From the NCBI GenBank assembly GCA_016630905.1, contig WBMQ01000012.1, positions 496,001-560,000 on the forward strand: a stretch of DNA of 64,000 nt. The letters run 5' to 3'. Of the stretch, positions 22,123-33,116 are shown one piece after another (position 1 is the first letter of the stretch; every line of letters starts with the position of its first letter). The stretch comes from Capillidium heterosporum. Taxonomy: Eukaryota; Entomophthoromycota; Entomophthoromycetes; Entomophthorales; Capillidiaceae. Under the pieces are notes generated by a model, which saw nothing but the letters and a program-made list of their open reading frames with translations, did not search any database and was not told the origin of the DNA. Both the position numbers and the translations under genes were made by a program.

Positions 22123-22669
22123 GAACTATATTGCTTTGGAACGATTTGTACTTATTTTGCTGAAGCTTGGCTTTATGTCTTTTTTGATTATTGACTTTCA
22201 TCGATTTTAACCGTTATGCTGATAATATAGTCTACCCTTCCGAACTTACTACTTGAAATCAAAATATACCATGCTATACTAATATTTTCTTTAATTTCAC
22301 CGCTCCAACTATATTCATTTTTAGTATAGCTTTCTATTGAAACCTCAAATTAATTTCCTTAGAAGCAGTACCGTGTCACTACTTGATTACCCAGTCGATC
22401 AGTATCTCCATAAAATTAGTATAGCTAGCTTACCTGTATAAAGCTAGAGGCAGTATATAATATAAACTTTATAAATTAGATGCAGTTACTCCAATATATG
22501 TAAAAATTGATGCAATTTAGGTAAGCAGCTCTATATATGGACTGTACCCGAAATATTTGAATGCTTTAATTTAAGAATTTATGGAATTCAACGAGTTTCG
22601 TTAACTTCATCTATAAAAGACAAAAATTTAGAATGAAATACATTCTTGTATGGTATAGTTGGTTACAAT

Positions 22670-22890
22670 TAAACACGTGGATTTTAAGCCATCCTAAAGG
22701 CATCCTTAAGCCTATTATTACATTCCATTTTCTAAAGACGCAGCATCTTTAGAGAATTATAGCTCAGCCAGCGACTCAAAAGTTTAGGTGAGGGATGTCA
22801 ACTTTCCTCTAAAAGTGGAGGACAGTCCTGAATTTTGGCTGTAGTTGAAGTGAACGCTACCCATCCTTTTATTTGAACTAAAGTTAAGTC
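22670..22890 (-). pseudogene. Unidentified coding remnant, duplicate B
   Basis: More decayed copy of the sequence at 21390-21575, with several stops in the minus-strand frame. The two flank the 94-codon family pseudogene, so the duplication may have included this interval. Confidence 0.28.
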
Positions 22891-23131
22891 TATCGTCAAT
22901 GTCGGTTTTGAGCTAGATATATATACATGTTAAAAAAATTTAATTAGATTTTAGTACATAGATAGTATATACGTACGATAATCCAATAAATATAATACTT
23001 TAACTCCAAACTTATTAAATACAAGATACCCTTTTATAAACTCCCAAAATATTTATAATTGATGCTTTATTAGGTAACCTAAGTTTGAAGACAGATACTG
23101 GAGTGATTAATCCCAAAGATTTGCAAATTTC
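22891..23131. other. Spacer 3' of copy 4
   Basis: AT-rich, no feature seen. Confidence 0.3.
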
Positions 23132-23419
23132 CTAACATTGGCCACCACAGGTCCATCTGTGGCCAGCGCAGGCCCCAAAATTGTTAGCTTTGGAGCAGGA
23201 CACGCTGGAGGTGCCTTCAGGGATGCAGTCGTAGCCACGACTTGCTAAACCGGCTAAGAAGTTGTCACGATGATGTAGCGCCGACATGTGACAAGCGCCT
23301 TCGGTGCACGCATAGACACAACGATCATTTATATCGTTGGCTATGGTACAGGCTGGGTCGCAGGCTAGAGTGCTTGCGATGAGGGTGGATAAGGCAACGA
23401 TGGTCTTGATAGTAAACAT
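23132..23419 (-). CDS. Secreted ten-cysteine miniprotein, family copy 4
   Basis: A 95-residue protein. The frame is open a further 58 codons upstream, but the signal peptide (MFTIKTIVALSTLIASTLA) begins at 23419 and a TATA box lies 53-60 bases upstream, so I use that start. Cysteines are at 20, 24, 34, 38, 43, 65, 75, 84, 91 and 95. It is the most divergent in loop sequence: HHRDNFLAGL replaces HHRDQFLNGL, and FGACAGHRWTC lacks the tryptophan after cysteine eight. All ten cysteines remain, so the fold is presumably intact. Predicted extracellular; function unknown. Confidence 0.83.
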   Translation of the reverse strand: MFTIKTIVALSTLIASTLACDPACTIANDINDRCVYACTEGACHMSALHHRDNFLAGLASRGYDCIPEGTSSVSCSKANNFGACAGHRWTCGGQC

Positions 23420-23471
23420 TTGAATGCTTTTGTTATTTTTTGTTTGTATAGGTTGAGCTGTAAGAGCCTTG

Positions 23472-23479
23472 CTTATATA
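23472..23479 (-). promoter_or_regulatory. TATA box of cysteine-rich copy 4
   Basis: The minus strand reads GTATATAAGC; this supports the internal ATG at 23419 as the start. Confidence 0.6.
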
Positions 23480-24600
23480 CTTTTCGGAATGCCAATGTTT
23501 ATTATTTTTTGTAGACGCGATTTGGTAATATCTCTTTCTTACACAAACTGCGTACATGGTATAATAGCTATACCGATTGAGATATGAGCACATTTCAACC
23601 TACCTAAAATTGCATAAATATATTAGTTACTCCAATCCAATTTCCCTTACAGTGACACTATCTCGTTTATTAATTAAAGTGTAATTTCATTTCGCCTTGT
23701 TAAACTAAAATATTTCTCAGAGCTGGAGTAAGTATTCAGATATGGGAGAAACGTTCGAACTTGAACAATCTTACCCCACACCTCCTTCATAATAAGACAA
23801 TCTTTTTAATCTTGTTATAAATTGGTTTTTCAATAAATGAAATTTATATGTTGAAATTACTGGTCTTTAAACGCTTTCTTCCACATATCAGATAGGTTAG
23901 CAGCTAGATGTCGACTCCAACCTTTATCAAAAAATTAATTACAACTTTGATAATTATACGTTAAAAATAGGTCATTCAATTATTTTAACACTTGTATCGT
24001 TCAAATTGATAGTTTTCCAATTAGCTTAGGTTGTATTAGAATTCGTTTCAAAGTTGTCAACATAAGATTCAGTTTAACTATGCCATACCTTATAACTTTG
24101 GTTATTTTAATGTACAATTAATTTGGGATTTTAACGTCTATTTTAAAATGGATTTTATTTACTGCAATATATAGCTATTTACTATGTAGAAAAATGCAAT
24201 TAAGAATGCTTTCAAAGACGTGTCATTTTTACAAGAGAATTCACTTTTAGGTAAACGAACTGCTATAGGGACAAAATTGAATAATTTAGATAGCGAATTT
24301 TTTTATTGGACTGGGTGCCTTTAATTTTTCCCTTGTCTATTGCCAACAATCTTTCAATTTATACCTATTTGTTGGCAATGGTATCTGAGCTAACGGTAGA
24401 CTCAAATCAAACTAGAAATGTAAGATAAAAGAGCTTATACGTTTATGCTAAAGTATTAAATTATACTTAGTCTGTTATATGTTCAATTCGATATAATTAC
24501 AAATATAAAATAGTATAAGAATTACTTTGTAAATGGTACTTTAATGGAAATTGGACGATGCAGTAGTAAATGGAGTCCTCGATATGAGCTGTAGATGTAT
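23480..24600. other. Spacer between copies 4 and 5
   Basis: AT-rich. The last 80 bases before 24600 match the 3' flank of copy 6 in inverted orientation and are the copy 5 3' untranslated region. No gene otherwise. Confidence 0.45.
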
Positions 24601-24888
24601 CTAACATCCACTACCACAAGTCCATTTGTGGGACCAGCACCCACCGAAGTTACTGTTCTTGGTGCAGGACAGGGTGTTCCAACCTTCAGCTCGGCAGTCG
24701 TAGCCTCGAGTCGACAACCCGTTGAGGAACTGGTCACGGTGGTGTAAGCCCGACATGTGGCAGACCCCATCGCCACATGAGTAATAGCAACGACCATCAC
24801 GATCGCTGCTGGCTGAACAGGCGGTGTCACAGGCTAAGGTGCTGGCGATGAAGGCACTTACGACGACGATATTCTTGATGGTAAACAT
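24601..24888 (-). CDS. Secreted ten-cysteine miniprotein, family copy 5
   Basis: A 95-residue protein with signal peptide MFTIKNIVVVSAFIASTLA and cysteines at the same ten positions as copy 4. It carries HHRDQFLNGL and FGGCWSHKWTC. It is nearly identical to copy 6, with matching 5' leader, TATA region and 3' flank, and the two are head-to-head 1.9 kb apart, so they form a recent inverted duplicate. Predicted extracellular; function unknown. Confidence 0.87.
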   Translation of the reverse strand: MFTIKNIVVVSAFIASTLACDTACSASSDRDGRCYYSCGDGVCHMSGLHHRDQFLNGLSTRGYDCRAEGWNTLSCTKNSNFGGCWSHKWTCGSGC

Positions 24889-24944
24889 TTTGTTGATTTC
24901 TCTCTCTTGTTTGTTTTGTATGGAATAGGTTGGTCAAATTTATT

Positions 24945-24954
24945 GTTTATATAC
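24945..24954 (-). promoter_or_regulatory. TATA box of cysteine-rich copy 5
   Basis: The minus strand reads GTATATAAAC, and the leader after it closely matches that of copy 6. Confidence 0.6.
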
Positions 24955-24989
24955 CTGTTAGGATGCCATATCTTGACGCCTTTTTAAAC

Positions 24990-25690
24990 TACTTTGGATA
25001 CAGATATGTCCGTCCTGTTGCCTGATTTCATTTTGTAGCAGCCGCTTCTTCCACTTAGATGCTTCATGTTGGGGATACATCCTATGGGTTTGGAAGGGTC
25101 TATCAACGAAGCATTGGTGTGTATGTAGTTATGATAGAATAATTAGGCTAATGGTGGATTGCCCATCCTTAAACGCTGTGTTAGTTTAATCCACTTACAG
25201 AGTTATATCTAAGAGCATATAGAATTTCAATGCTCTATAAAATAGTGTGGTAGGTATGGTGCTTTCTATTGGAGGTTAAGCAAAGTTTTTGCTAAAGGTG
25301 ATACTTCCGTTCCATGCAGCTCTTCACATAGTTTGGTATAGTGCTCCATCTGGTTTATTGTCGCGATTTCAAAGTGAATATCAGTTTCAAAACTTTTCAT
25401 CTTCCTCCTTTTGGATTAGCAATCTGCCAACTTCATGCAACAATTCATTGTAGACCCTTGCAATCATGTACCTTTGTTTCAAAAGCTTATATTCCACTAA
25501 CCTAATTTGGAATAAAAAGGCTGCTGTTGGAATTAGTTTGACATTTTTGATATACCATCTGCCAAACCAAGTAGTACACGCCTCATTTTAGCTGTATGCT
25601 GTCAAAGTTAGATACTGATAAAGGAAAAAGTCGCTGCTAAATTTTTGAAAAGGAAACTGAAATTTTAATAACTAGGTTATATTTTGGTGT
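24990..25690 (-). pseudogene. Decayed unidentified gene between copies 5 and 6
   Basis: Minus-strand frames show protein-like stretches: about 55 open codons containing AAFLFQIRLVEYKLLKQRYM and QKEEDEKF, then in a shifted frame ETDIHFEIATINQMEHY through to NLQ and a stop, and further on PQHEASKWKKRLLQNEI. Charged, helix-like composition suggests real former coding sequence. A TAA, at least one frameshift and the absence of a start mark it as decayed. No family recognised. Confidence 0.35.
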
Positions 25691-26683
25691 AAAGTTAGCG
25701 CTTTATTTATAATTAATAGAGTGTATTTTGAAAACTTATATAGGCTTTACTTGTAAAGTTTATATTACTAGCATCTAATAATTACGAACAAAATGGTGTG
25801 AAAAATTAGTATTTAGAACAAATATATTTAAAAATAGGCAATTTTCATCCTAAATAAGCATCGCCTAGATATTTAATAATACTAACTTCCTTATGTGAAA
25901 CATATCTGGACTTGCTTTATCATAAAGTTGGGATTTCATACTGGAATTGTATTATTACACTATATCTGTTAATATATATCCAACCTGTGTTACAAAAATA
26001 TATTATAGTATTTATAAATATGGATAAAATATAAAGCTGCAAATGTACCTTGGTTAAATAGAACTAATGCCTGTAAATCTATGTTACTATTCAATTCCAA
26101 ATGACTTTGTTGTATATAGATATGGATCCATCTATTAACGATTTCGTTCCAGATTACTATAAGTTTAATAATTTGTAATAAAAAATATATTTAGTTCACA
26201 ATCATTTATATCTTACACATTACTGAATATATTTTATATTTATAAACTATTTCTCCAAACATTACATCTTTAAAAGACAATTTAGAAGTATAAAAGTATA
26301 TGGAGAACTCTCCTTGATCCATCTTGCCTATAGCCTTTCCATTTATCTTGCTATTATAATTAAAATAGAAACAATTTAATTCTATATCCGGTATAAATAC
26401 ACTTATCTATTTAGTGCTACAAAAGGGTATATCAATGAATGTGTTGATCTTCATCCAAAAAAGTGCTAAAAAGCCGAATCCTTTTCCACCAAACCAGATT
26501 TCTTCATTATACTTTCTACTCAACCACGTTTCGTTGGTAAATCCTATCAAATTTGTAGTATAGGTCGCTAATACAAAATTTTATAGAGGCAGTTGTTGTA
26601 ACATAATGAAACCGAGCAGCAGGACCTACCTACATCTATCCAAAATAGTTTAAAAATGCGTATACATATGTCACTCCAGCAGG
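25691..26683. other. AT-rich spacer upstream of copy 6
   Basis: Very AT-rich, no gene or repeat seen apart from the copy 6 promoter at its right end. Confidence 0.4.
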
Positions 26684-26692
26684 TATATAAAC
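26684..26692 (+). promoter_or_regulatory. TATA box of cysteine-rich copy 6
   Basis: TATATAAAC lies 57-65 bases before the chosen ATG and forces a start downstream of the earlier in-frame ATGs at 26656 and 26668. Confidence 0.6.
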
Positions 26693-26748
26693 GACATCTC
26701 CAATCAACCAATTCCATACAAGACAAACAAAAGAAAGAAATCGTCAGA

Positions 26749-27036
26749 ATGCTTACCATCAAAAACATCATCGTCATAAGCGCCTTCATCGCCAATACTT
26801 TAGCCTGTGATACCGCCTGTTCCGCAAGCAGCGATCGTGATGGTCGTTGTTATTACTCATGTGGTGACAACGTCTGCAACATGTCGGGCTTACACCACCG
26901 TGACCAGTTCCTCAACGGGCTATCTACCCGTGGTTACGACTGTAGAGCTGAAGGTTGGAACTCCTTGTCCTGCACCAAGGATGGTAACTTTGGTGGATGT
27001 TGGGGTCACAAGTGGACTTGTGGCTGGGGATGTTAG
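26749..27036 (+). CDS. Secreted ten-cysteine miniprotein, family copy 6
   Basis: A 95-residue protein with signal peptide MLTIKNIIVISAFIANTLA, the ten family cysteines, HHRDQFLNGL and FGGCWGHKWTC. The frame extends 31 codons upstream, but those codons overlap the TATA box, so the signal-peptide ATG is used. It is the inverted sister of copy 5; the few differences cluster around cysteine five and the loop before cysteine eight. Predicted extracellular; function unknown. Confidence 0.87.
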   Translation: MLTIKNIIVISAFIANTLACDTACSASSDRDGRCYYSCGDNVCNMSGLHHRDQFLNGLSTRGYDCRAEGWNSLSCTKDGNFGGCWGHKWTCGWGC

Positions 27037-27918
27037 ATACATTTAGCACTTATAGCTGGACTGGTTCCTACGGTAATATCCAATTTCATTAAAGCACCAT
27101 TATATAAGGTAATATTTAGGCATGTTTAATCTATTTGAACTTTGGATGTGAGTATCAAACTATAAGTATAATAATTTTAAGCATATTTTTCAATATTTTA
27201 ATATGTATATATTAAATGTATGAAGATAATTTTACTCTAGTCGAGCTTTTATTGGTAAATTTCAGCATGACGATAAGGTAAACATTCTCACCTTTACAGA
27301 GGTAACTGATTTGCAGGTTACATACTGATGGATACATCAAGTAGTAAAAGGCACACTATTGTTGGTGCCTAAAATGCTAGTGTATATTTAAATGGAGGTT
27401 TCATTAATTGCCTTACATTTTATAACATATTTTAGTATACCACTCTCGATAGTGGTATAGTCAGCTACGCTAAGATTTGATATAAAAGGTTTCTTGGCAG
27501 GTTGGTTTTTCTAAACATATGATGATAATATTATTTTAATTGCTTCCATTGAATTTTTGTAGCACCATATACTACAATCTACTCAAATAGAATGTTTTAG
27601 CTTGATGTATTCGTATATTAAAATATGCACATACCTTTACCTAACTTCTATACCATTATATTGCATAATATGGCATTACTAAATACTTTTAATGGTTCAA
27701 TATATTTTGTTTAAGTTGATACTCTAATTTTACAGTTCAAATTTAGGTGTAATGACTATATATATAGATTCAATCGAATACGTACTTGGATGTGATGGTG
27801 TAAGTACTTAAATTGATTTTTAATTTCTATGTGTTCGACTGCTGTATATATATTTAAGGGATTTTTAGAGTAAAGAATATACTGAATTAGTGCCATCAGT
27901 ACTGCCAATAACTAGTAT
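27037..27918. other. AT-rich spacer
   Basis: The first 80 bases match the copy 5 3' flank. The rest has no supported gene. Confidence 0.4.
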
Positions 27919-28419
27919 TCAAAAGCTACAAATTTCAAAGCAAAAGGCAGATATGTAAGGTCCAGGGAGGTATCGCTGGATCCAGTCAATGATGACATCA
28001 TATTGGGAACTCATGACGTGGTGGGTTAGGAAAGCGGAACTAAGGCCCATCACTGCATTGGTGACAAAGGTTTGAATTCTTCGGATGGCAGGCCGGACAG
28101 CCAGGTGAAGGAGGTACAACATAAGGAGTGCCCATACAATGGTAGTCAAGTCCCAGTTCCAGGAGGGAACTAAAGAGATGGGTTGGGACTGGGAAGTGGT
28201 GTGGTGCTGAACTAAAGGGGGCCGGCTAGGTGGTGGTTGTACAACTACTGGTGCTACAGTATTAGGGTTAAAGGTAGGGATTGGTTGATAGGTCAACGTT
28301 GGTTCAAAGGGATAGACGGTATTAGTAACATTAATTGTCCAAAGGAGATGAGATCCGAGGGTAGCAAGGATCGTCAAAAGGTAGTAGGAGGCTGGAAGGA
28401 CGGGGAGACTAGACCACAT
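27919..28419 (-). CDS. Unrecognised protein with two membrane segments and a proline-rich linker
   Basis: A 166-residue frame from the first ATG. Residues about 8-30 are a hydrophobic segment, possibly a signal anchor. Residues about 45-85 are rich in Pro, Thr and Gln (APVVVQPPPSRPP). Residues about 88-106 form a second membrane segment, followed by a basic stretch (RPAIRRIQ) and a C-terminal region containing LPGPY. A TATTTAAA-type box lies upstream near 28600 and a 16-codon upstream frame at 28537-28587. The sequence is distinctly richer in G+C than its flanks. An upstream 3'-splice-like TTTTATTTTCAG just before the ATG leaves open a spliced 5' leader. No family recognised, and no coding proof beyond the frame and composition. 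Confidence 0.45.
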   Translation of the reverse strand: MWSSLPVLPASYYLLTILATLGSHLLWTINVTNTVYPFEPTLTYQPIPTFNPNTVAPVVVQPPPSRPPLVQHHTTSQSQPISLVPSWNWDLTTIVWALLMLYLLHLAVRPAIRRIQTFVTNAVMGLSSAFLTHHVMSSQYDVIIDWIQRYLPGPYISAFCFEICSF

Positions 28420-28536
28420 AGCATTACTATGCTGAAAATAAAAGTACAGGTAAAGGATAAGTTTATTTAGGGACAAAGGACGAGATCAGGCTGCTGGGAA
28501 CAGCTATGGCTAGGGACAGGGGGTGAGTAACAGCTA

Positions 28537-28587
28537 TTAGAAATAGCGAGGTGGAATGTTGTCAAGATGCTGGCTTTTGGTAGTCAT
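28537..28587 (-). other. Sixteen-codon upstream reading frame
   Basis: Encodes MTTKSQHLDNIPPRYF and stops. It lies between the TATA-like box and the main start of the 27919-28419 gene. It could be a regulatory upstream frame or the start of an unrecognised first exon. Confidence 0.3.
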
Positions 28588-28594
28588 CGAGGGG

Positions 28595-28605
28595 TTTAAA
28601 TATCC
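28595..28605 (-). promoter_or_regulatory. TATA-like box upstream of the 27919-28419 gene
   Basis: The minus strand reads GGATATTTAAA, about 10 bases before the upstream frame's ATG. Confidence 0.35.
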
Positions 28606-30589
28606 TTTTGGTACCTTGGTTGTAGTGATGCTAGCGGGATTGGGTTCTCCTTCGGCAATCCACTACTCTATAGATTAATTGGGTGTTTACCAAGTTTATC
28701 CAAAAGAGCCGGTAATTCGATTAACTACTACTGGTGCGTTTCCATGGTTGGAAGATGTGGATCAGCTAATGTGCTGCTAATCGTTGGAGTTCCTAGGTTA
28801 TGGTCAAGTTTAAGAAAATAATAAAGGTAATCGAAATATTTGATATATGAAGTGGATTCGTAACTAAGATAGTTATGAATTGGAGAACAAAAAAAGAATT
28901 TGAAAATTAGTAAGAAATAGCAAGAGGAAAGGAATCTAAGAAAAGAATAGGTCTATGACCTAATAATCAGGATTGTGACGACCAGGGCTGTTACAATATA
29001 CATGAATTTGATTTAGAATGCTATAAAAAAACTGACACTATTTATTGAAGCCTTGGAAGTAAAAGTACCCGACTTGGCAACAATGCTTCAGATGGGGTGA
29101 AAACACTAAAATGACTATTCAAAATACTTATATGCAGAGATGCACATCCAATTGTTTCATTAATCTACAGATTGAACTTAAACCTACTTGGCTGCTAAAC
29201 TTTTACACTGACCATGTTGATTCCACTTATTGAGAAGTAGCTTCTACCTTGGACAAAACAAGGTCAAGTAGTCTCAACTCTTCATGCTCAGCAAAAGCTA
29301 CCAAGCTGCAATTTGCAATTATTCAAGGAATCATTACCAAAAGAAGGTTTGGAAATTTCCGAATTCATTTCCAAGCTTTGATGGAAACTTTATCTTAGAA
29401 ATTCAATTAATTCTGTGCATTAAAATTGGCTGATTTTTTACAATTGAATTTGTAAAAAAATCACTTATTTTGCTGAACAAATTAATAGGAAAAAAGTTGA
29501 CCCACAAACTCTATCAATGCCAACACTTTCCCCTTCTTTTACCGATATCTAACCAGTTAAAGCTCGAGTTGATAAGTATACTTCATGCTCGTTTACAACT
29601 TCGGCTTAATAACAATAGAAACTTTAAGTTCCAATACTTCCGATTGTTGAAGTTTGCCAAGTTCGGGATGAAAGTTTTATCCACCAGCCATCAGGTTCTT
29701 GGAAGCTAGGTTGAAAATTCAAATTCTTGAAGCATTGCGACTAGGAAAACTCTATCATTCCACATCTGCGATCACCTTTCTTGCCAACATATCTTTCAAA
29801 AGAATTGAAAGGCTTGATTGATGAGCATTTACTTACCCGATGGTTAAACTCTCCTACCATTACAAACCTCACATAGATGACTATTTCTCCAAAATCGGGT
29901 TCCCATCCCTAATTTTTGAAATTGTCCTTCATGTTTGGATATTGTAAAGTGTACTTAAAAGCCTCTACCAATGAAAGTTCGTTCAGTAGACTAGCTGGCA
30001 ACTTCCAACCAATAGAGCTTGTTAGTTATGGGAACGTGCAAGTGATAGGTATAAGAGGGTAAAGTGTGTGGACCATCAAGCTCACTTTCATTCCCACTTC
30101 AGCAGATTTTCGCGACCTTATAAACCCCAACTTTTGAAAGGTTGCAAGAATCTTAGTAATGGTACAACTAAACATTCCACCTTTTGCCAATTGCCTACTA
30201 AAGCATCTTGAAAAGGCAAAGTTTGGCCTTAAATCCTGACAAATCAATCTCGCAATTAGGTCATTAGATACCCTATTAGTAAAACGCAAAGGGAAAGAGT
30301 TAAGAACAAATAAATTTCAAATCAAACGTTTTAGAATTGTACTTTTGAAATCTACCTCCAATACATTCTTTTCTTGTCGCCAAGTTATATACCTTTCTCA
30401 ACCAGGTTAAAGAAGCTGCATAAGGCCGCTTAAAATTGCAATCCAAACCTTTCTACTACTTTAAATATAACTTTGAAGGCTCATTTTTCGATACGATACT
30501 TCTATACTACTTTTCCAATCAAGTATTCGACAACTCTACTAGCTAATAAAAAAGTTTCCTAATTTGCAACATACAACCAACGTTTTCAT
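28606..30589. other. Long spacer with leucine-rich coding remnants
   Basis: Plus-strand frames between about 29150 and 30250 contain short leucine-rich, protein-like stretches (for example ending KIGFPSLIFEIVLHVW near 29955) separated by stops. They resemble a decayed leucine-rich or F-box-type gene, but I cannot join them. The end next to 30590 must hold the first NIPA promoter. Confidence 0.28.
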
Positions 30590-31888
30590 ATGGATCCTAT
30601 AGTACAACAGTTTTTAGGTGTCGTAGTAGCTTTAGCAGCCGCCTGCTGTGAGTCACTAGGGTTGAACACGCAAAAACGAGACCATCTTATCAATAACAAC
30701 AGTAAGAAGCAGCGCAGGGACTGCTATAGGTTGAACTGGCACATCGGCCTATACCTTTACGTCATAGGCCAAGCAGTAGGTGGCTCGTTGGTACTTTTAC
30801 TTTTGAAGGCGACTTGGGTAGCCCCACTTTCGGCAACAACTCTCATATTTAACGCCATATTCGCTCGATATCTAGTAGGACTAACCATCACCTGGCGTGA
30901 TATCAGTGGCACCTTAGTCATCATGGCCTCCATTCTATCTATTATTTTGACTTCCAGTTTTGCAGGGCCCCAACATACTTCGGAAGATAACTTATCGTTG
31001 GAAACACTGAAGAGCCTGTTTACGGGTGAGGAGTTTAAGATCTACTTTGCCGTCCTTAACGCCATACTTTTACCTTCCTTCATCATATGCTTTATTGCTA
31101 TCCATTCGACGCGATCCAAGGAGGCATTCCAGCGCAGTTGGTTCAAGAACTATAACATGGATCTGCTGAGGTACAAGCTGGGTATGATTATATCAGCACT
31201 AGGAGGTGTCTTCGCTTCCGAAACTTTGGTACTTACTAAGAGCAGGTAACTTTCAAACCCCTTTAGCCTTCGTTCTAACTTTATTTTTAGTTTAAAAATC
31301 TTGATCGAGTCGTTTACCGGAAACTTCCAATTGGGTGACCCAGCCGCCATCGGTATCCTGCTAGCCCTAGCGTTGTCAGGTTTCTTGCACATTTTCTGTT
31401 TGACCTCCGGCTTAAAATTGGCCAACAATGTGGTAGGGGTCCCCTTATTCTTCAGTGTTTACAATGTCTTCTCTTTGATTAATTCTATGACCTATTTCGC
31501 CGAGTGGAAGTACTATGCCTGGTGGCCCTTAGTCATCTTCGCCATCAGTCTGATTTTCCTTATTATTGGCATCATCCTACTGGCTGGTCAGGTCAAGATT
31601 GAACCGACTAAGGTACCCCAACTAGCCTGCCCATTTTCGACCTGTACCAAACCCGACATCCACGAGGAAGAGGGCGATCTACCCACTATACTTACCAAAA
31701 CTTCCGATACCGAACATGACACTCATCTTCTTGACAACGGTGCCACAAGTACCGTCGAACTTACCAAGAAGAACACCCTTATGCAACCCAGAGACTTGGT
31801 TGACAACGAGGGTACGATCGGATCTAGCCAGGGACCTAATAATGTACAGGACCACGTACTATCCTCAAGTAAGGACACCAAGGTGTGA
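30590..31888 (+). CDS. NIPA-like magnesium transporter family protein, copy 1
   Basis: Two exons (30590-31245, 31291-31888; 45-nt intron, phase 2) encode 417 residues. The protein starts with GVVVALAAACCESLGLNTQKRDH and has about nine hydrophobic segments, including ATWVAPLSATTLIFNAIFARYLVG, typical of the DUF803/NIPA branch of the drug/metabolite transporter superfamily. Known animal NIPA proteins move Mg2+ across plasma and endosomal membranes; the substrate here is inferred only from the family. The C-terminal 90 residues are polar and acidic, likely a cytosolic tail. It has only the first of the two introns found in the copy at 59143-60601. Confidence 0.85.
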
Positions 31889-33116
31889 GTCAACTTTATA
31901 AATAGGTTTTTCGGCTACTCATAATCCAAGTCGATCTTATAACCTCTACCATCACTAACCTTGCATCGAAGCTCCACTCAAATCCCTAACAAACTTGCTA
32001 ATCTAATCGTAGCACCTTACTTTTTCCGATCTCGATTATTCTGATAATAGTAATATAAACGTTTTCAGCTCTTTTATTACATGTGGCGTTCTATTTTCAT
32101 CTACATTTGATAGCTTTTGTTGAGTAGGATAGCTTTATTTTATTTTCAAGATGTAGGTTCAGCATACCTATTTGATTGGGCACAAACTTTATACTAGCAG
32201 CACTTAATACGAGGTAGTACCTGATGTGTAGCATACTTTCCTTCGATTAGAATGGGAGGCTAGTAAGTACGGTTGTTGTCGGATAAACTTTGCCATCCAT
32301 TGTACCGCTTAAAGCTTTTTCCACAGCTGCAGCCCATGGCAATCTCAAATTGAACTACTTAACCCACACTCAGAAATCAGTAATACTTTTTTAGTATAGA
32401 GACCTTAACCAATTAACATAGACAATGACGACAGGTATATTAGATGGAGCTCCCTAAACCTTATTAAAAGCAACTGGGACCTAAATCTATGTCTGCATAT
32501 TTATATAAAGGTGTACTCTACAATCAAAGCTTAGCTGTCTAAACAGTTTGGTTCGATACTCCATCCTTGAAATGGACAATCTTGTTAGAGCTAGCTATGT
32601 TTTGATCTAAGCACATACGGCTTGACAGTATAGCTTCGAGTACAATGATTAAAATTGAAGTTTTGACCTTGAATCAACCATCTAGTAGTAGTTTATATAC
32701 TACAATACGTTTTTTATAGCAAAATTTATTCTATTTCTAGGATATTCATTAGAGACAGTAGCAAAGTAACTTACATTATACATATATATAACTAGTTAGT
32801 TGATAAATCAAACAAACGATACATCAATATATAATGATACCTGATTAACTTATATATAAAACTATAGTGTATAGTATATTAGATTAGTAAAAAATATATA
32901 TGCCAGGTTTAAATATCCTGCATATTACCTTCTATCTGAGTATGTAATTCAAGGATATCAAATGTTTTAAAGCTATTTAAAGTAGTGCATATGATATATA
33001 ATAGATTATGCATATCTTTCGGATAAAAATTAAGGCAGAAATTTACAGTATATATAAATCTACATGGTGTTACAGTCACTTTAAGGGCAAAAGTATCTCC
33101 AATTTAATAAAGATGC
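31889..33116. other. AT-rich spacer
   Basis: Convergent 3' ends of NIPA copy 1 and the trypsin gene. No gene or structured element found. Confidence 0.4.

Noticed and set aside
304-27036. Assignment of the miniproteins to KP4-type killer toxins or defensins
   Set aside because: Five possible disulfides are similar in number to KP4, but the cysteine spacing and motifs do not match anything I can recall reliably.
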